A stretch of DNA of 64,000 nt, taken from Euonymus europaeus (Eukaryota; Streptophyta; Magnoliopsida; Celastrales; Celastraceae). A program made the translations under genes and the position numbers. Position 1 is the stretch's first letter; every line of letters starts with the position of its first letter. Below are positions 37,709 to 50,677 of the stretch, in pieces. Under the pieces are notes generated by a model. It was not told the DNA's origin, ran no database searches, and saw only the letters and a list, made by a program, of their open reading frames with translations. The stretch spans positions 32,456,501 to 32,520,500 of the forward strand of contig OY756957.1 in the NCBI GenBank assembly GCA_963580455.1. Reading direction: 5' to 3'.

Positions 37709-38400
37709 AATATCCGTTGACTCCGAGTTCTGAATTCGGTGATTTTTAGCTTGATTTCACACTACTTTTCGAGCTCTACGATCCTGGCTTTTCGGATTTT
37801 GATTTCAGAACTCGTGGCTAGTTGGTCTCGTTTCACCTAGTTAGCCGCGAAATGTGGTTTCTTTACGTAAACGGTTTTATGAATATCCGTTGACACCGAG
37901 TTCTGAATTCGGTGATTTTTAGCTTGATTTCACACTACTTTTCGAGCTCTACGATCCTGGCTTTTCGGATTTTGATTTCAGAACTCGTGGCTAGTTGGTC
38001 TCGTTTCACCTAGTTAGCCGCGAAATGTGGTTTCTTTACGTAAACGGTTTTATGAATATCCGTTGACACCGAGTTCTGAATTCGGTGATTTTTAGCTTGA
38101 TTTCACACTACTTTTCGAGCTCTACGATCCTGGCTTTTCGGATTTTGATTTCAGAACTCGTGGCTAGTTGGTCTCGTTTCACCTAGTTAGCCGCGAAATG
38201 TGGTTTCTTTACGTAAACGGTTTTATGAATATCCGTTGACACCGAGTTCTGAATTCGGTGATTTTTAGCTTGATTTCACACTACTTTTCGAGCTCTACGA
38301 TCCTGGCGTTTCGGATTTTGATTTCAGAACTCGTGGCTAGTTGGTCTCGTTTCACCTAGTTAGCCGCGAAATGTGGTTTCTTTACGTAAACGGTTTTATG
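37709..38400. repeat. Local monomer amplification, four near-identical tandem monomers
   Basis: Monomers at 37709, 37882 and 38055 all carry GATCCTGGCTTTTCGG and CACCTAG. Those at 37882, 38055 and 38228 share TTGACACCGAG, a variant I saw nowhere else in the window. Here the repeat period has fallen back to a single monomer, so this is a recent one-monomer expansion rather than HOR copying. Confidence 0.88.
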
Positions 38401-39092
38401 AATATCCGTTGACTCCGAGTTCTGAATTCGGTGATTTTTAGCTTGATTTCACACTACTTTTCGAGCTCTACGATCCTGGCGTTTCGGATTTTGATTTCAG
38501 AACTCGTGGCTAGTTGGTCTCGTTTCACCTATTTAGCCGCGAAATGTGGTTTCTTTACGTAAACGGTTTTATGAATATCCGTTGACTCCGAGTTCTGAAT
38601 TCGGTGATTTTTAGCTTGATTTCACACTACTTTTCGAGCTCTACGATCCTGGCATTTCGGATTTTGGTTTCAGAACTCGTGGCTAGTTGGTCTCGTTTCA
38701 CCCAGTTAGCCGCGAAATGTGGTTTCTTTACGTAAACGGTTTTATGAATATCCGTTGACTCCGAATTCTGAATTCGGTTATTTTTAGCTTGATTTCACAC
38801 TACTTTTAGAGCTCTACAATCCTGGAGTTTCGGATTTTGATTTCAGAACTCGTGGCTAGTTGGTCTCGTTTCACCTAGTTAGCCGCGAAATGTGATTTCT
38901 TTACGTAAACGGTTTTATGAATATCCGTTGACTCCGAGTTTTGAACTCTGTGATTTTTAGCTTGATTTGACACTACTTTTTGAGCTCTACAATCCTGGGT
39001 TTTCGGTTTTCGATTTCAGAACTCGTGGCTAGTAGGTCTCATTTCACCTAGTTAGCCGCGAAATGTGATTTCTTTACGTAAACGGTTTTATG
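38401..39092. repeat. Four monomers leading into block I
   Basis: GATCCTGGCGTTT; GATCCTGGCATTT with TTTTGG and CACCCAG; GGTTATTTTT with private CCGAATTCTG and GGAGTTTCGG; then the GAGTTTTGAACTC subtype (38920, with private CTCTGTG). The order resembles the last part of block B. Confidence 0.75.
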
Positions 39093-41513
39093 AATATCCG
39101 TTGACTCCGAGTTCTGAATTCGAAGATTTTTAGCTTCATTTCACACTACTTTTGGAGCTCTACAATCCTGGCATTTCGGATTTTGATTTCAGAACTCGTG
39201 GCTAGTAGGTCTCATTTCACCTAGTTAGCCGCGAAATGTGGTTTCTTTACGTAAACGGTTTTATGAATTTCCGTTGACTCCGAGTTCTGAATTCGGTGAT
39301 TTTTAGCTTGATTTCACACTACTTTTCGAGCTCTACAATCTTGGCATTTCGGATTTTGATTTCAGAACTCGTGGCTAGTTGGTCTCGTTACACCTATTTA
39401 GCCGCGCAATGTGGTTTCTTTACGTAAACGGATTTATGAATATCCGTTGACTCCGAGTTCTGAATTCGGTGATTTTTTGCTTGATTTCACACTACTTTTC
39501 GAGCTCTACGATCCTGGCATTTCGGATTTTGATTTCAGAACTCGTGGTTAGTTGGTCTCGTTTCACCTAGTTAGCCGCGAAATTTGGTTTCTTTACGTAA
39601 ACGGTTTTATGAATATCCGTTGACTCCGAGTTCTGAATTCGGTGATTTTTAGCTTGATTTCACACTACTTTTCGAGCTCTACGATCCTGGCTTTTCGGAT
39701 TTTGATTTCAGAACTCGTGGCTAGTTGGTCTCGTTTCACCTAGTTAGCCGCGAAATGTGGTTTCTTTACGTAAACGGTTTTATGAATATCCGTTGACTCC
39801 GAGTTCTGAATTCGGTGATTTTTAGCTTGATTTCACACTACTTTTCGAGCTCTACGATCCTGGCGTTTCGGATTTTGATTTCAGAACTCGTGGCTAGTTG
39901 GTCTCGTTTCACCTATTTAGCCGCGAAATGTGGTTTCTTTACGTAAACGGATTTATGAATATCCGTTGACTCCGAGTTTTGAATTCGGTGATTTTTAGCT
40001 TGATTTCACACTACTTTTCGAGCTCTTCCATCCTGGTGTTTCGGATTTTGATTTCAAAACTCGTGGCTAGTAGGTCTCGTTTCACCTAGTTAGCCGCGAA
40101 ATGTGGTTTCTTTACGTAAACGATTTTATGAATATCCGTTGACTCCGAGTTCTGAATTCGGTGATTTTTAGCTTGATTTCACACTACTTTTCGAGCTCTA
40201 CGATCCTGGCGTTTCGGATTTTGATTTCAGAACTCGTGGCTAGTTGGTCTCGTTTCACCTATTTAGCCGCGAAATGTGGTTTCTTTACGTAAACGGATTT
40301 ATGAATATCCGTTGACTCCGAGTTTTGAATTCGGTGATTTTTAGCTTGATTTCACACTACTTTTCGAGCTCTACCATCTTGGTGTTTCGGATTTCGATTT
40401 CAAAACTCGTGGCTAGTAGGTCTCGTTTCACCTAGTTAGCCGCGAAATGTGGTTTCTTTACGTAAACGGTTTTATGAATATCCGTTGACTCCGAGTTCTG
40501 AATTCGGTGATTTTTAGCTTGATTTCACACTATTTTCGAGCTCTACAATCCTGGTATTTCGGATTTTGATTTCAGAACTCGTGGCTAGTTGGTCTCGTTT
40601 CACCTATTTAGCAGCGCAATGTTGTTTCTTTACGTAAACGGATTTATGAATATCCGTTGACTCCGAGTTCTGAATTCGGTGATTTTTAGCTTGATTTCAC
40701 ACTACTTTTCGAGCTCTACGATCCTGCCGTTTCGGATTTTGATTTCAGAACTCGTGGTTAGTTGGTCTCGTTTCACCTAGTTAGCCGCAAAATGTGGTTT
40801 CTTTACGTAAACGGTTTTATGAATATCCGTTGACTCCGAGTTCTGAATTCGGTGATTTTTAGCTTGATTTCACACTACTTTTCGAGCTCTACCATCCTGG
40901 CGTTTCGGATTTTGATTTCAGAACTCGTGGCTAGTTGCTCTCGTTACACCTATTTAGCCGCGCAATGTGGTTTCTTTACGTAAACGGATTTATGAATATC
41001 CGTTGACTCCGAGTTCTGAATTCGGTGATTTTTAGCTTGATTACACACTACTTTTCAAGCTCTACAATCCTGGCGTTTCGGATTTTGATTTCAGAACTCG
41101 TGGCTAGTTGGTCTCGTTTCACCTATTTAGCCGCGAAATGTGGTTTCTTTACGTAAACGGTTTAATGAATATCCGTTGACTCCGAGTTCTGAATTCGATG
41201 ATTTTTAGCTTGATTTCACACTACTTTTCGAGCTCTACAATCCTGGCGTTTCGGATTTTGATTTCAGAACTCGTGGCTAGTTGGTCTCGTTTCACCTAGT
41301 TAGCCGCGAAATGTGATTTCTTTACGTAAACGGTTTTATGAATATCCGTTGACTCCGAGTTTTGAACTCGGTGATTTTTAGCTTGATTTGACACTACTTT
41401 TTGAGCTCTACAATCCTGGGTTTTCGGTTTTCGATTTCAGAACTCGTGGCTAGTAGGTCTCGTTTCACCTAGTTAGCCGCGAAATGTGATTTCTTTACGT
41501 AAACGGTTTTATG
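39093..41513. repeat. HOR block I, copy 1 (14 monomers, 2421 bp)
   Basis: Marked by GAATTCGAAGATTTTTAGC near 39117, GAGCTCTTCCATCC near 40020, TTTCAAAACTCG near 40054, GAGTTTTGAATTCGG monomers, GCAGCGCAATG near 40611 and ACGGTTTAATGAA near 41157. All return at +2421 (14 x 173 - 1, the lost base near 40532). Confidence 0.92.
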
Positions 41514-43934
41514 AATATCCGTTGACTCCGAGTTCTGAATTCGAAGATTTTTAGCTTCATTTCACACTACTTTTGGAGCTCTACAATCCTGGCATTTCGG
41601 ATTTTGATTTCAGAACTCGTGGCTAGTAGGTCTCATTTCACCTAGTTAGCCGCGAAATGTGGTTTCTTTACGTAAACGGTTTTATGAATTTCCGTTGACT
41701 CCGAGTTCTGAATTCGGTGATTTTTAGCTTGATTTCACACTACTTTTCGAGCTCTACAATCTTGGCATTTCGGATTTTGATTTCAGAACTCGTGGCTAGT
41801 TGGTCTCGTTACACCTATTTAGCCGCGCAATGTGGTTTCTTTACGTAAACGGATTTATGAATATCCGTTGACTCCGAGTTCTGAATTCGGTGATTTTTTG
41901 CTTGATTTCACACTACTTTTCGAGCTCTACGATCCTGGCATTTCGGATTTTGATTTCAGAACTCGTGGTTAGTTGGTCTCGTTTCACCTAGTTAGCCGCG
42001 AAATTTGGTTTCTTTACGTAAACGGTTTTATGAATATCCGTTGACTCCGAGTTCTGAATTCGGTGATTTTTAGCTTGATTTCACACTACTTTTCGAGCTC
42101 TACGATCCTGGCTTTTCGGATTTTGATTTCAGAACTCGTGGCTAGTTGGTCTCGTTTCACCTAGTTAGCCGCGAAATGTGGTTTCTTTACGTAAACGGTT
42201 TTATGAATATCCGTTGACTCCGAGTTCTGAATTCGGTGATTTTTAGCTTGATTTCACACTACTTTTCGAGCTCTACGATCCTGGCGTTTCGGATTTTGAT
42301 TTCAGAACTCGTGGCTAGTTGGTCTCGTTTCACCTATTTAGCCGCGAAATGTGGTTTCTTTACGTAAACGGATTTATGAATATCCGTTGACTCCGAGTTT
42401 TGAATTCGGTGATTTTTAGCTTGATTTCACACTACTTTTCGAGCTCTTCCATCCTGGTGTTTCGGATTTTGATTTCAAAACTCGTGGCTAGTAGGTCTCG
42501 TTTCACCTAGTTAGCCGCGAAATGTGGTTTCTTTACGTAAACGATTTTATGAATATCCGTTGACTCCGAGTTCTGAATTCGGTGATTTTTAGCTTGATTT
42601 CACACTACTTTTCGAGCTCTACGATCCTGGCGTTTCGGATTTTGATTTCAGAACTCGTGGCTAGTTGGTCTCGTTTCACCTATTTAGCCGCGAAATGTGG
42701 TTTCTTTACGTAAACGGATTTATGAATATCCGTTGACTCCGAGTTTTGAATTCGGTGATTTTTAGCTTGATTTCACACTACTTTTCGAGCTCTACCATCT
42801 TGGTGTTTCGGATTTTGATTTCAAAACTCGTGGCTAGTAGGTCTCGTTTCACCTAGTTAGCCGCGAAATGTGGTTTCTTTACGTAAACGGTTTTATGAAT
42901 ATCCGTTGACTCCGAGTTCTGAATTCGGTGATTTTTAGCTTGATTTCACACTATTTTCGAGCTCTACAATCCTGGTATTTCGGATTTTGATTTCAGAACT
43001 CGTGGCTAGTTGGTCTCGTTTCACCTATTTAGCAGCGCAATGTTGTTTCTTTACGTAAACGGATTTATGAATATCCGTTGACTCCGAGTTCTGAATTCGG
43101 TGATTTTTAGCTTGATTTCACACTACTTTTCGAGCTCTACGATCCTGCCGTTTCGGATTTTGATTTCAGAACTCGTGGTTAGTTGGTCTCGTTTCACCTA
43201 GTTAGCCGCAAAATGTGGTTTCTTTACGTAAACGGTTTTATGAATATCCGTTGACTCCGAGTTCTGAATTCGGTGATTTTTAGCTTGATTTCACACTACT
43301 TTTCGAGCTCTACCATCCTGGCGTTTCGGATTTTGATTTCAGAACTCGTGGCTAGTTGCTCTCGTTACACCTATTTAGCCGCGCAATGTGGTTTCTTTAC
43401 GTAAACGGATTTATGAATATCCGTTGACTCCGAGTTCTGAATTCGGTGATTTTTAGCTTGATTACACACTACTTTTCAAGCTCTACAATCCTGGCGTTTC
43501 GGATTTTGATTTCAGAACTCGTGGCTAGTTGGTCTCGTTTCACCTATTTAGCCGCGAAATGTGGTTTCTTTACGTAAACGGTTTAATGAATATCCGTTGA
43601 CTCCGAGTTCTGAATTCGATGATTTTTAGCTTGATTTCACACTACTTTTCGAGCTCTACAATCCTGGCGTTTCGGATTTTGATTTCAGAACTCGTGGCTA
43701 GTTGGTCTCGTTTCACCTAGTTAGCCGCGAAATGTGATTTCTTTACGTAAACGGTTTTATGAATATCCGTTGACTCCGAGTTTTGAACTCGGTGATTTTT
43801 AGCTTGATTTGACACTACTTTTTGAGCTCTACAATCCTGGGTTTTCGGTTTTCGATTTCAGAACTCGTGGCTAGTAGGTCTCGTTTCACCTAGTTAGCCG
43901 CGAAATGTGATTTCTTTACGTAAACGGTTTTATG
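41514..43934. repeat. HOR block I, copy 2
   Basis: Nearly identical to 39093-41513. The one difference I noticed is GGATTTCGATTTC near 40389 against GGATTTTGATTTC near 42810. It ends with the GAGTTTTGAACTCGG monomer at 43762. Confidence 0.92.
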
Positions 43935-45145
43935 AATATCCGTTGACTCCGAGTTCTGAATTCGGTGATTTTTAGCTTGATTTCGCACTACTTTTCGAGC
44001 TCTACGATCCTGGCGTTTCGGATTTTGATTTCAGAACTCGTGGTTAGTTGGTCTCGTTTCACCTAGTTATCCGCGAAATGTGGTTTCTTTACTTAAACGG
44101 TTTTATGAATATCCGTTGACTCCGAGTTCTGAATTCGGTGATTTTTAGCTTGATTTCACACTACTTTTCGAGCTCTACAATCCTGGCATTTCGGATTTTG
44201 ATTTCAGAACTCGTGGCTAGTAGGTCTCGTTTCACCTAGTTAGCCGCGAAATGTGGTTTCTTTACCTAAACGGTTTTATGAATATCCGTTGACTCCGAGT
44301 TCTGAATTCGGTGATTTTTAGCTTGATTTCACACTACTTTTCGAGCTCTACGATCCTGGCTTTTCGGATTTTGATTTCAAAACTCGTGGCTAGTTGGTCT
44401 CGTTTCACCTAGTTAGCCGCGAAATATGGTTTCTTTACGTAAACGGTTTTATGAATATCCGTTGACTCCGAGTTCTGAATTCGGTGATTTTTAGCTTGAT
44501 TTCACAATACTTTTCGAGCTCTACGATCCTGGTGTTTCGGATTTTGATTTCAGAACTCGTGGCTAGTTGGTCTCGTTTCACCTATTTAGCCGCGCAATGT
44601 TGTTTCTTTACGTAAACGGATTTATGAATATCCATTGACTCCGAGTTCTGAATTCGGTGATTTTTAGCTTGATTTCACACTACTTTTCGAGTTCTACCAT
44701 CCTGGTGTTTCGGATTTTGATTTCAGAACTCGTGGCTAGTAGGTCTCGTTTCACCTAGTTAGCCGCGAAATGTGGTTTCTTTACGTAAACGGTTTTATGA
44801 ATATCCGTTGACTCCGAGTTCTGAATTCGGTGATTTTTAGCTTGATTTCACACTACTTTTCGAGCTCTACCATCCTGGTGTTTCGGATTTTGATTTCAGA
44901 ACTCGTGGCTAGTTGGTCTCGTTTCACCTATTTAGCCGCGCAATGTTGTTTCTTTACGTAAACGGATTTATGAATATCCGTTGACTCCGAGTTCTGAATT
45001 CGGTGATTTTTAGCTTGATTTCACACTACTTTTTGAGCTCTACGATCCTGGCATTTCGGATTTTGATTTCAGAACTCGTGGTTAGTTGGTCTCGTTTCAC
45101 CTAGTTAGCCGCAAAATGTGGTTTCTTTACGTAAACGGTTTTATG
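43935..45145. repeat. Seven monomers, D-like start
   Basis: It opens with TTTCGCACTAC and then a TTTACCTAAACGG monomer, as at 7784 and 22138. It then has TTTCAAAACTCG with AAATATGG, a private CACAATACTTTT near 44506, CCATTGACTCC near 44632 and GAGTTCTACC near 44690. No second copy of this exact order was found in the window. Confidence 0.72.
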
Positions 45146-46529
45146 AATATCCGTTGACTCCGAGTTCTGAATTCGGTGATTTTTAGCTTGATTTCACACT
45201 ACTTTTCGAGCTTTACAATCCTGGCATTTCGGATTTTGATTTCAGAACTCGTGGCTAGTTGCTCTCGTTACACCTATTTAGCCGCGCAATGTGGTTTCTT
45301 TACGTAAACGGATTTATGAATATCCGTTGACTCCGAGTTCTGAATTCGGTGATTTTTAGCTTGATTACACACTACTTTTCAAGCTCTACAATCCTGGCGT
45401 TTCGGATTTTGATTTCAGAACTCGTGGCTAGTTGGTCTCGTTTCACCTATTTAGCCGCGAAATGTGGTTTCTTTACGTAAACGGTTTTATGAATATCCGT
45501 TGACTCCGAGTTCTGAATTCGGTGATTTTTAGCTTGATTTCACACTACTTTTCGAGCTCTACGATCCTGGCATTTCGGATTTTGGTTTCAGAACTCGTGG
45601 CTAGTTGGTCTCGTTTCACCCAGTTAGCCGCGAAATGTGGTTTCTTTACGTAAACGGTTTTATGAATATCCGTTGACTCCGAGTTCTGAATTCGGTGATT
45701 TTTAGCTTGATTTCACACTACTTTTCGAGCTCTACGATCCTGGCATTTCGGATTTTGGTTTCAGAACTCGTGGCTAGTTGGTCTCGTTTCACCCAGTTAG
45801 CCGCGAAATGTGGTTTCTTTACGTAAACGGTTTTATGAATATCCGTTGACTCCGAGTTCTGAATTCGGTGATTTTTAGCTTGATTTCACACTACTTTTCG
45901 AGTTCTACAATCCTGGTGTTTGGGATTTTGATTTCAGAACTCGTGGCTAGTTGGTCTCGTTTCACCTATTTAGCCGTGCAATGTTGTTTCTTTACGTAAA
46001 CGGATTTATGAATATCCGTTGACTCCGAGTTCTGAATTCGGTGATTTTTAGCTTGATTTCACACTACTTTTCGAGCTCTACGATCCTGGCATTTCGGATT
46101 TTGATTTCAGAACTCGTGGTTAGTTGGTCTCGTTTCACCTAGTTAGCCGCAAAATATGGTTTCTTTACGTAAACGGTTTTATGAATATCCGTTGACTCCG
46201 AGTTCTGAATTCGGTGATTTTTATCTTGATTTCACACTACTTTTCGAGCTCTACAATCTTGGCGTTTCGGATTATGATTTCAGAACTCGTGGCTAGTTGG
46301 ACTCGTTACAACTATTTTGCCGCGCAATGTGGTTTCTTTACGTAAACGGATTTATGAATATCCGTTGACTCCGGGTTCTGAATTCGGTGATTTTTAGCTT
46401 GATTACACACTACTTTTCAAGCTCTACAATCCTGGCGTTTCGGATTTTGATTTCAGAACTCGTGGCTAGTTGGTCTCGTTTCACCTATTTAGCCGCAAAA
46501 TGTGGTTTCTTTACGTAAACGGTTTTATG
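45146..46529. repeat. HOR block J, copy 1 (8 monomers, 1384 bp)
   Basis: Marked by GAGCTTTACAATCC near 45211, GAGTTCTACAATCC with GGTGTTTGGG near 45902-45922, GCAAAATATGG near 46149, TTTTTATCTTG and GGATTATGATTTC near 46270, and TTACAACTATTTTGCC near 46306. All return at exactly +1384. Confidence 0.92.
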
Positions 46530-47913
46530 AATATCCGTTGACTCCGAGTTCTGAATTCGGTGATTTTTAGCTTGATTTCACACTACTTTTCGAGCTTTAC
46601 AATCCTGGCATTTCGGATTTTGATTTCAGAACTCGTGGCTAGTTGCTCTCGTTACACCTATTTAGCCGCGCAATGTGGTTTCTTTACGTAAACGGATTTA
46701 TGAATATCCGATGACTCCGAGTTCTGAATTCGGTGATTTTTAGCTTGATTACACACTACTTTTCAAGCTCTACAATCCTGGCGTTTCGGATTTTGATTTC
46801 AGAACTCGTGGCTAGTTGGTCTCGTTTCACCTATTTAGCCGCGAAATGTGGTTTCTTTACGTAAACGGTTTTATGAATATCCGTTGACTCCGAGTTCTGA
46901 ATTCGGTGATTTTTAGCTTGATTTCACACTACTTTTCGAGCTCTACGATCCTGGCATTTCGGATTTTGGTTTCAGAACTCGTGGCTAGTTGGTCTCGTTT
47001 CACCCAGTTAGCCGCGAAATGTGGTTTCTTTACGTAAACGGTTTTATGAATATCCGTTGACTCCGAGTTCTGAATTCGGTGATTTTTAGCTTGATTTCAC
47101 ACTACTTTTCGAGCTCTACGATCCTGGCATTTCGGATTTTGGTTTCAGAACTCGTGGCTAGTTGGTCTCGTTTCACCCAGTTAGCCGCGAAATGTGGTTT
47201 CTTTACGTAAACGGTTTTATGAATATCCGTTGACTCCGAGTTCTGAATTCGGTGATTTTTAGCTTGATTTCACACTACTTTTCGAGTTCTACAATCCTGG
47301 TGTTTGGGATTTTGATTTCAGAACTCGTGGCTAGTTGGTCTCGTTTCACCTATTTAGCCGTGCAATGTTGTTTCTTTACGTAAACGGATTTATGAATATC
47401 CGTTGACTCCGAGTTCTGAATTCGGTGATTTTTAGCTTGATTTCACACTACTTTTCGAGCTCTACGATCCTGGCATTTCGGATTTTGATTTCAGAACTCG
47501 TGGTTAGTTGGTCTCGTTTCACCTAGTTAGCCGCAAAATATGGTTTCTTTACGTAAACGGTTTTATGAATATCCGTTGACTCCGAGTTCTGAATTCGGTG
47601 ATTTTTATCTTGATTTCACACTACTTTTCGAGCTCTACAATCTTGGCGTTTCGGATTATGATTTCAGAACTCGTGGCTAGTTGGACTCGTTACAACTATT
47701 TTGCCGCGCAATGTGGTTTCTTTACGTAAACGGATTTATGAATATCCGTTGACTCCGGGTTCTGAATTCGGTGATTTTTAGCTTGATTACACACTACTTT
47801 TCAAGCTCTACAATCCTGGCGTTTCGGATTTTGATTTCAGAACTCGTGGCTAGTTGGTCTCGTTTCACCTATTTAGCCGCGAAATGTGGTTTCTTTACGT
47901 AAACGGTTTTATG
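46530..47913. repeat. HOR block J, copy 2
   Basis: Matches 45146-46529. Differences noted: CCGATGACTCC near 46708 where copy 1 has CCGTTGACTCC, and CCGCGAAATG near 47878 where copy 1 has CCGCAAAATG. Its last two monomers (47568 and 47741) begin the trimer order that dominates the next region. Confidence 0.92.
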
Positions 47914-48085
47914 AATATCCGTTGACTCCGAGTTCTGAATTCGGTGATTTTTAGCTTGATTTCACACTACTTTTCGAGCTCTACGATCCTGGCATTTCGG
48001 ATTTTGATTTCAGAACTCGTGGCTAGTTGGTCTCGTTTCACCAGTTAGCCGCGAAATGTGGTTTCTTTACGTAAACGGTTTTATG

Positions 48086-48604
48086 AATATCCGTTGACTC
48101 CGAGTTCTGAATTCGGTTATTTTTAGCTTGATTTCACACTACTTTTCGAGCTCTACAATCCTGGTGTTTCAGATTTTGATTTCAGAACTCGTGGCTAGTT
48201 GTTCTCGTTTCACCTAGTTAGCCGTGAAATGTGATTTCTTTACGTAAACGGATTTATGAATATCCGTTGACTCCGAGTTCTGAATTCGGTGATTTTTAGC
48301 TTCATTTCACACTACTTTTAGAGCTCTACAATCCTGGGGTTTCGGATTTTGATTTCAGAACTCGTGGCTAGTAGGTCTCGTTTCACCTAGTTAGCCGCGA
48401 AATGTGGTTTCTTTACGTAAACGGTTTTATGAATATCCGTTGACTCCGAGTTCTGAATTCGGTGATTTTTAGCTTGATTTCAATCTACTTTTCGAGCTCT
48501 ACGATCCTGGCATTTCGGATTTTGATTTCAGAACTCGTGGCTAGTTGGTCTCGTTTCACCCAGTTAGCCGCGAAATGTGGTTTCTTTACGTAAACGGATT
48601 TATG
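48086..48604. repeat. Three-monomer cassette, copy 1
   Basis: Order: GGTTATTTTT with TTTCAGATTTTG and TTGTTCTCG; TTCATT with TTTTAGAGCTC; TTTCAATCTAC with CACCCAG. The same three return at 50159-50677, offset 2073 bp (12 monomers minus three bases), flanking the trimer array. Confidence 0.85.
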
Positions 48605-50158
48605 AATATCCGTTGACTCCGAGTTCTGAATTCGGTGATTTTTATCTTGATTTCACACTACTTTTCGAGCTCTACAATCTTGGCGTTTCGGATTTTGATT
48701 TCAGAACTCGTGGCTAGTTGGACTCGTTACACCTATTTAGCCGCGCAATGTGGTTTCTTTACGTAAACGGATTTATGAATATCCGTTGACTCCGGGTTCT
48801 GAATTCGGTGATTTTTAGCTTGATTACACACTACTTTTCAAGCTCTACAATCCTGGCATTTCGGATTTTGATTTCAGAACTCGTGGCTAGTTGGTCTCGT
48901 TTCACCTATTTAGCCGCGAAATGTGGTTTCTTTACGTAAACGGTTTTATGAATATCCGTTGACTCCGAGTTCTGAATTCGGTGATTTTTAGCTTGATTTC
49001 ACACTACTTTTCGAGCTCTACGATCCTGGCATTTCGGATTTTGATTTCAGAACTCGTGGCTAGTTGGTCTCGTTTCACCAGTTAGCCGCGAAATGTGGTT
49101 TCTTTACGTAAACGGTTTTATGAATATCCGTTGACTCCGAGTTCTGAATTCGGTTATTTTTAGCTTGATTTCACACTACTTTTCGAGCTCTACAATCTTG
49201 GCGTTTCGGATTTTGATTTCAGAACTCGTGGCTAGTTGGACTCGTTACACCTATTTAGCCGCGCAATGTGGTTTCTTTACGTAAACGGATTTATGAATAT
49301 CCGTTGACTCCGGGTTCTGAATTCGGTGATTTTTAGCTTGATTACACACTACTTTTCAAGCTCTACAATCCTGGCGTTTCGGATTTTGATTTCAGAACTC
49401 GTGGCTAGTTGGTCTCGTTTCACCTATTTAGCCGCGAAATGTGGTTTCTTTACGTAAACGGTTTTATGAATATCCGTTGACTCCGAGTTCTGAATTCGGA
49501 GATTTTTAGCTTGATTTCACACTACTTTTCGAGCTCTACGATCCTGGCATTTCGGATTTTGATTTCAGAACTCGTGGCTAGTTGGTCTCGTTTCACCAGT
49601 TAGCCGCGAAATGTGGTTTCTTTACGTAAACGGTTTTATGAATATCCGTTGACTCCGAGTTCTGAATTCGGTGATTTTTATCTTGATTTCACACTACTTT
49701 TCGAGCTCTACAATCTTGGCGTTTCGGATTTTGATTTCAGAACTCGTGGCTAGTTGGACTCGTTACACCTATTTAGCCGCGCAATGTGGTTTCTTTACGT
49801 AAACGGATTTATGAATATCCGTTGACTCAGGGTTCTGAATTCGGTGATTTTTAGCTTGATTACACACTACTTTTCAAGCTCTACAATCCTGGCGTTTCGG
49901 ATTTTGATTTCAGAACTCGTGGCTAGTTGGTCTCGTTTCACCTATTTAGCCGCGAAATGTGGTTTCTTTACGTAAACGGTTTTATGAATATCCGTTGACT
50001 CCGAGTTCTGAATTCGGTGATTTTTAGCTTGATTTCACACTACTTTTCGAGCTCTACGATCCTGGCATTTCGGATTTTGATTTCAGAACTCGTGGCTAGT
50101 TGGTCTCGTTTCACCAGTTAGCCGCGAAATGTGGTTTCTTTACGTAAACGGTTTTATG
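48605..50158. repeat. 518-bp trimer HOR, three tandem copies
   Basis: Units are 48605-49122, 49123-49640 and 49641-50158. Each has (1) TTTATCTTG or TTATTTTTAGC with CAATCTTGGCG and TTGGACTCG, (2) CCGGG with GATTACAC and CAAGCTC, and (3) CATTT with a one-base loss giving TTTCACCAGTTAG. Each unit is therefore 3 x 173 - 1. A fourth copy of the order is 47568-48085, and single copies reappear near 51885 and 54652. Confidence 0.92.
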
Positions 50159-50677
50159 AATATCCGTTGACTCCGAGTTCTGAATTCGGTTATTTTTAGC
50201 TTGATTTCACACTACTTTTCGAGCTCTACAATCCTGGTGTTTCAGATTTTGATTTCAGAACTCGTGGCTAGTTGTTCTCGTTTCACCTAGTTAGCCGTGA
50301 AATGTGATTTCTTTACGTAAACGGATTTATGAATATCCGTTGACTCCGAGTTCTGAATTCGGTGATTTTTAGCTTCATTTCACACTACTTTTAGAGCTCT
50401 ACAATCCTGGCGTTTCGGATTTTGATTTCAGAACTCGTGGCTAGTAGGTCTCGTTTCACCTAGTTAGCCGCGAAATGTGGTTTCTTTACGTAAACGGTTT
50501 TATGAATATCCGTTGACTCCGAGTTCTGAATTCGGTGATTTTTAGCTTGATTTCAATCTACTTTTCGAGCTCTACGATCCTGGCATTTCGGATTTTGATT
50601 TCAGAACTCGTGGCTAGTTGGTCTCGTTTCACCCAGTTAGCCGCGAAATGTGGTTTCTTTACGTAAACGGTTTGATT
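50159..50677. repeat. Three-monomer cassette, copy 2
   Basis: Matches 48086-48604 at offset 2073; the middle monomer has GGCGTTTCGG where the first copy has GGGGTTTCGG. Its end carries the TTTGATTAATATCC variant (50671) that marks the next block. Confidence 0.85.
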
